From assembly GCF_003253485.1 (NCBI RefSeq), contig NZ_QKTX01000017.1:1-64000 (forward strand): 64,000 bases of DNA, written 5' to 3'. The stretch comes from Algoriphagus aquaeductus. GTDB taxonomy: Bacteria > Bacteroidota > Bacteroidia > Cytophagales > Cyclobacteriaceae. The notes under the pieces were generated by a model. The model did not search any database, was not told the origin of the DNA, and saw only the letters and a list, made by a program, of their open reading frames with translations. Positions 63,319 through 64,000 of the stretch are shown here, in pieces; the stretch's first letter is position 1, and every line of letters begins with the position of its first letter. The translations under genes were made by a program, and so were the position numbers.

Positions 63319-64000
63319 ATGAAAGACCAAAGACCCGTAGTCATTCTCATCTTTATCTTTTTGGTGAGTGTAATTTTACTTGCCAAGTTATTTACGATTC
63401 AAGTCTTGGACGACAGCTTCATGAAAAGGGCTGAGCGGAATGCCATTCAGCGGATTGTAGACCATCCCTATCGGGGCTTAGTCTATGACCGCACCGGCAA
63501 ATTGATGGTATTCAACAACCCCATTTTTGACCTGATGGTCGTGCCCAAAGAATTCAAAGTGGGAGACACTACACGGTTTTGCCAGCTCTTCAAAATCAGC
63601 AAAGAGCAACTGATCGAAGGGTACAATGCGGCTAAAAACTATTCCCGCGTCAAGCCCTCCCCATTGATCAAACAAATCTCCACAACCGATTTTGCCAGAA
63701 TCCAGGACTTTTTGGTGGATTATCCGGGGCTATTCATCATGACCCGATCAGTCAGATCTTACCCCACTCCTACTGCTGCGCATGCCTTAGGCTACATTGG
63801 GGAGATCAGTGCAGGTCAACTTGAGCGTGATACCCTTAAGTATTATTCCCAAGGAGACTATGTTGGACTGAGTGGCTTGGAAAGGTATTATGAAAATGAG
63901 TTGAGGGGTAAAAAAGGCGTCAAATACAAAATGGTCAACGTCCGTGGAGTGGACAAGGGCCCATTCAAGGACGGGGAATATGACACTGCCTCCATTGCAG
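63319..64000 (+). CDS. mrdA: penicillin-binding protein 2 (partial, cut by window end)
   Basis: Open to the right edge: 227 residues from the ATG at 63319. An N-terminal transmembrane helix (VILIFIFLVSVILLAKLF) and the PBP2 pedestal/dimerisation region with RGLVYDRTGKLMVFNNP, RSYPTPTAAHALGYIGEIS and GLSGLERYYENELRG are clear. The transpeptidase domain lies beyond the window. PBP2 makes the lateral wall with MreBCD and RodA. Confidence 0.92.
   Translation, partial: MKDQRPVVILIFIFLVSVILLAKLFTIQVLDDSFMKRAERNAIQRIVDHPYRGLVYDRTGKLMVFNNPIFDLMVVPKEFKVGDTTRFCQLFKISKEQLIEGYNAAKNYSRVKPSPLIKQISTTDFARIQDFLVDYPGLFIMTRSVRSYPTPTAAHALGYIGEISAGQLERDTLKYYSQGDYVGLSGLERYYENELRGKKGVKYKMVNVRGVDKGPFKDGEYDTASIA

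Noticed and set aside
1..64000. tRNA, rRNA, CRISPR and insertion sequence search by eye
   Set aside because: No tRNA-like cloverleaf, repeat-spacer array or transposase sequence was found; a tRNAscan or Infernal run would be decisive.

Overview
The window looks like a chromosome segment of a Bacteroidota bacterium, most likely from the Cytophagales (Cyclobacteriaceae, Algoriphagus-like). The reasons are a complete gldKLMN type IX secretion/gliding block, a PorP/SprF protein, GldL/GldM motor residues, NqrF, a bacteroidete-type AccD without zinc cysteines, and recurring TAnnTTTG (-7) promoter motifs instead of TATAAT. No rRNA, tRNA, CRISPR array, insertion sequence or prophage was seen. Genes are densely packed with ordinary codon usage, so this is mostly core chromosome. 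Gene names rest on reading the translations; no database search was run.

Layout. 1-9343 (minus strand): gldN, gldM, gldL, gldK and a sprF-like gene encode envelope parts of the type IX secretion system; then come hemD, a DUF4271 membrane protein and a BamA/TamA-like outer-membrane protein. 9390-17251 (plus): hemW, a DciA-like gene, a SpoIIE phosphatase / STAS / HATPase partner-switching module, and two SurA-like parvulin chaperones. 17311-22242: a coiled-coil protein, an ABC exporter with a changed Walker B, leucine dehydrogenase (plus), and a lipoprotein preceded by a tiny secreted Cys-rich peptide. 22527-27499 (plus): nusB-ytxH-DUF1573-yajC-ybbR-coaE and a bestrophin. 27505-30172 (minus): an NTF2-like protein, serS and a lipoprotein. 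30249-40555 (plus): a 2OG-Fe(II) oxygenase, a chromate transporter, a CBS protein, NAD kinase, a DUF6089-like protein, uppS, bamA, two skp/ompH genes, and thioredoxin after a palindrome-rich gap.

40589-48077 (minus): a pseudouridine synthase with a very long charged N-terminal extension, murQ-murK for peptidoglycan recycling, a soluble cytochrome b5 domain, a divergent arginase-family protein, nqrF and accD. 48290-49921 (plus): cstA. 49918-55815 (minus): DUF3179, an outer-membrane protein / vanadium-haloperoxidase-like lipoprotein / outer-membrane protein trio, and two small membrane proteins. 55878-60509 (minus): the rimP-nusA-infB operon with a good promoter and a leader hairpin. 60829-64000 (plus): mreB-mreC-mreD and the start of mrdA (PBP2), cut by the window edge.

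Much of the window serves the cell envelope: protein export (YajC, T9SS), outer-membrane assembly (two SurA-like proteins, BamA, two Skp), and wall synthesis and recycling (UppS, MurQ, MurK, Mre/PBP2). The least explained parts are the haloperoxidase/outer-membrane trio, the Cys-rich peptide with its lipoprotein partner, the sigma-factor-free partner-switching module, the possible frameshifted tail of mreD, and the rimP leader hairpin.
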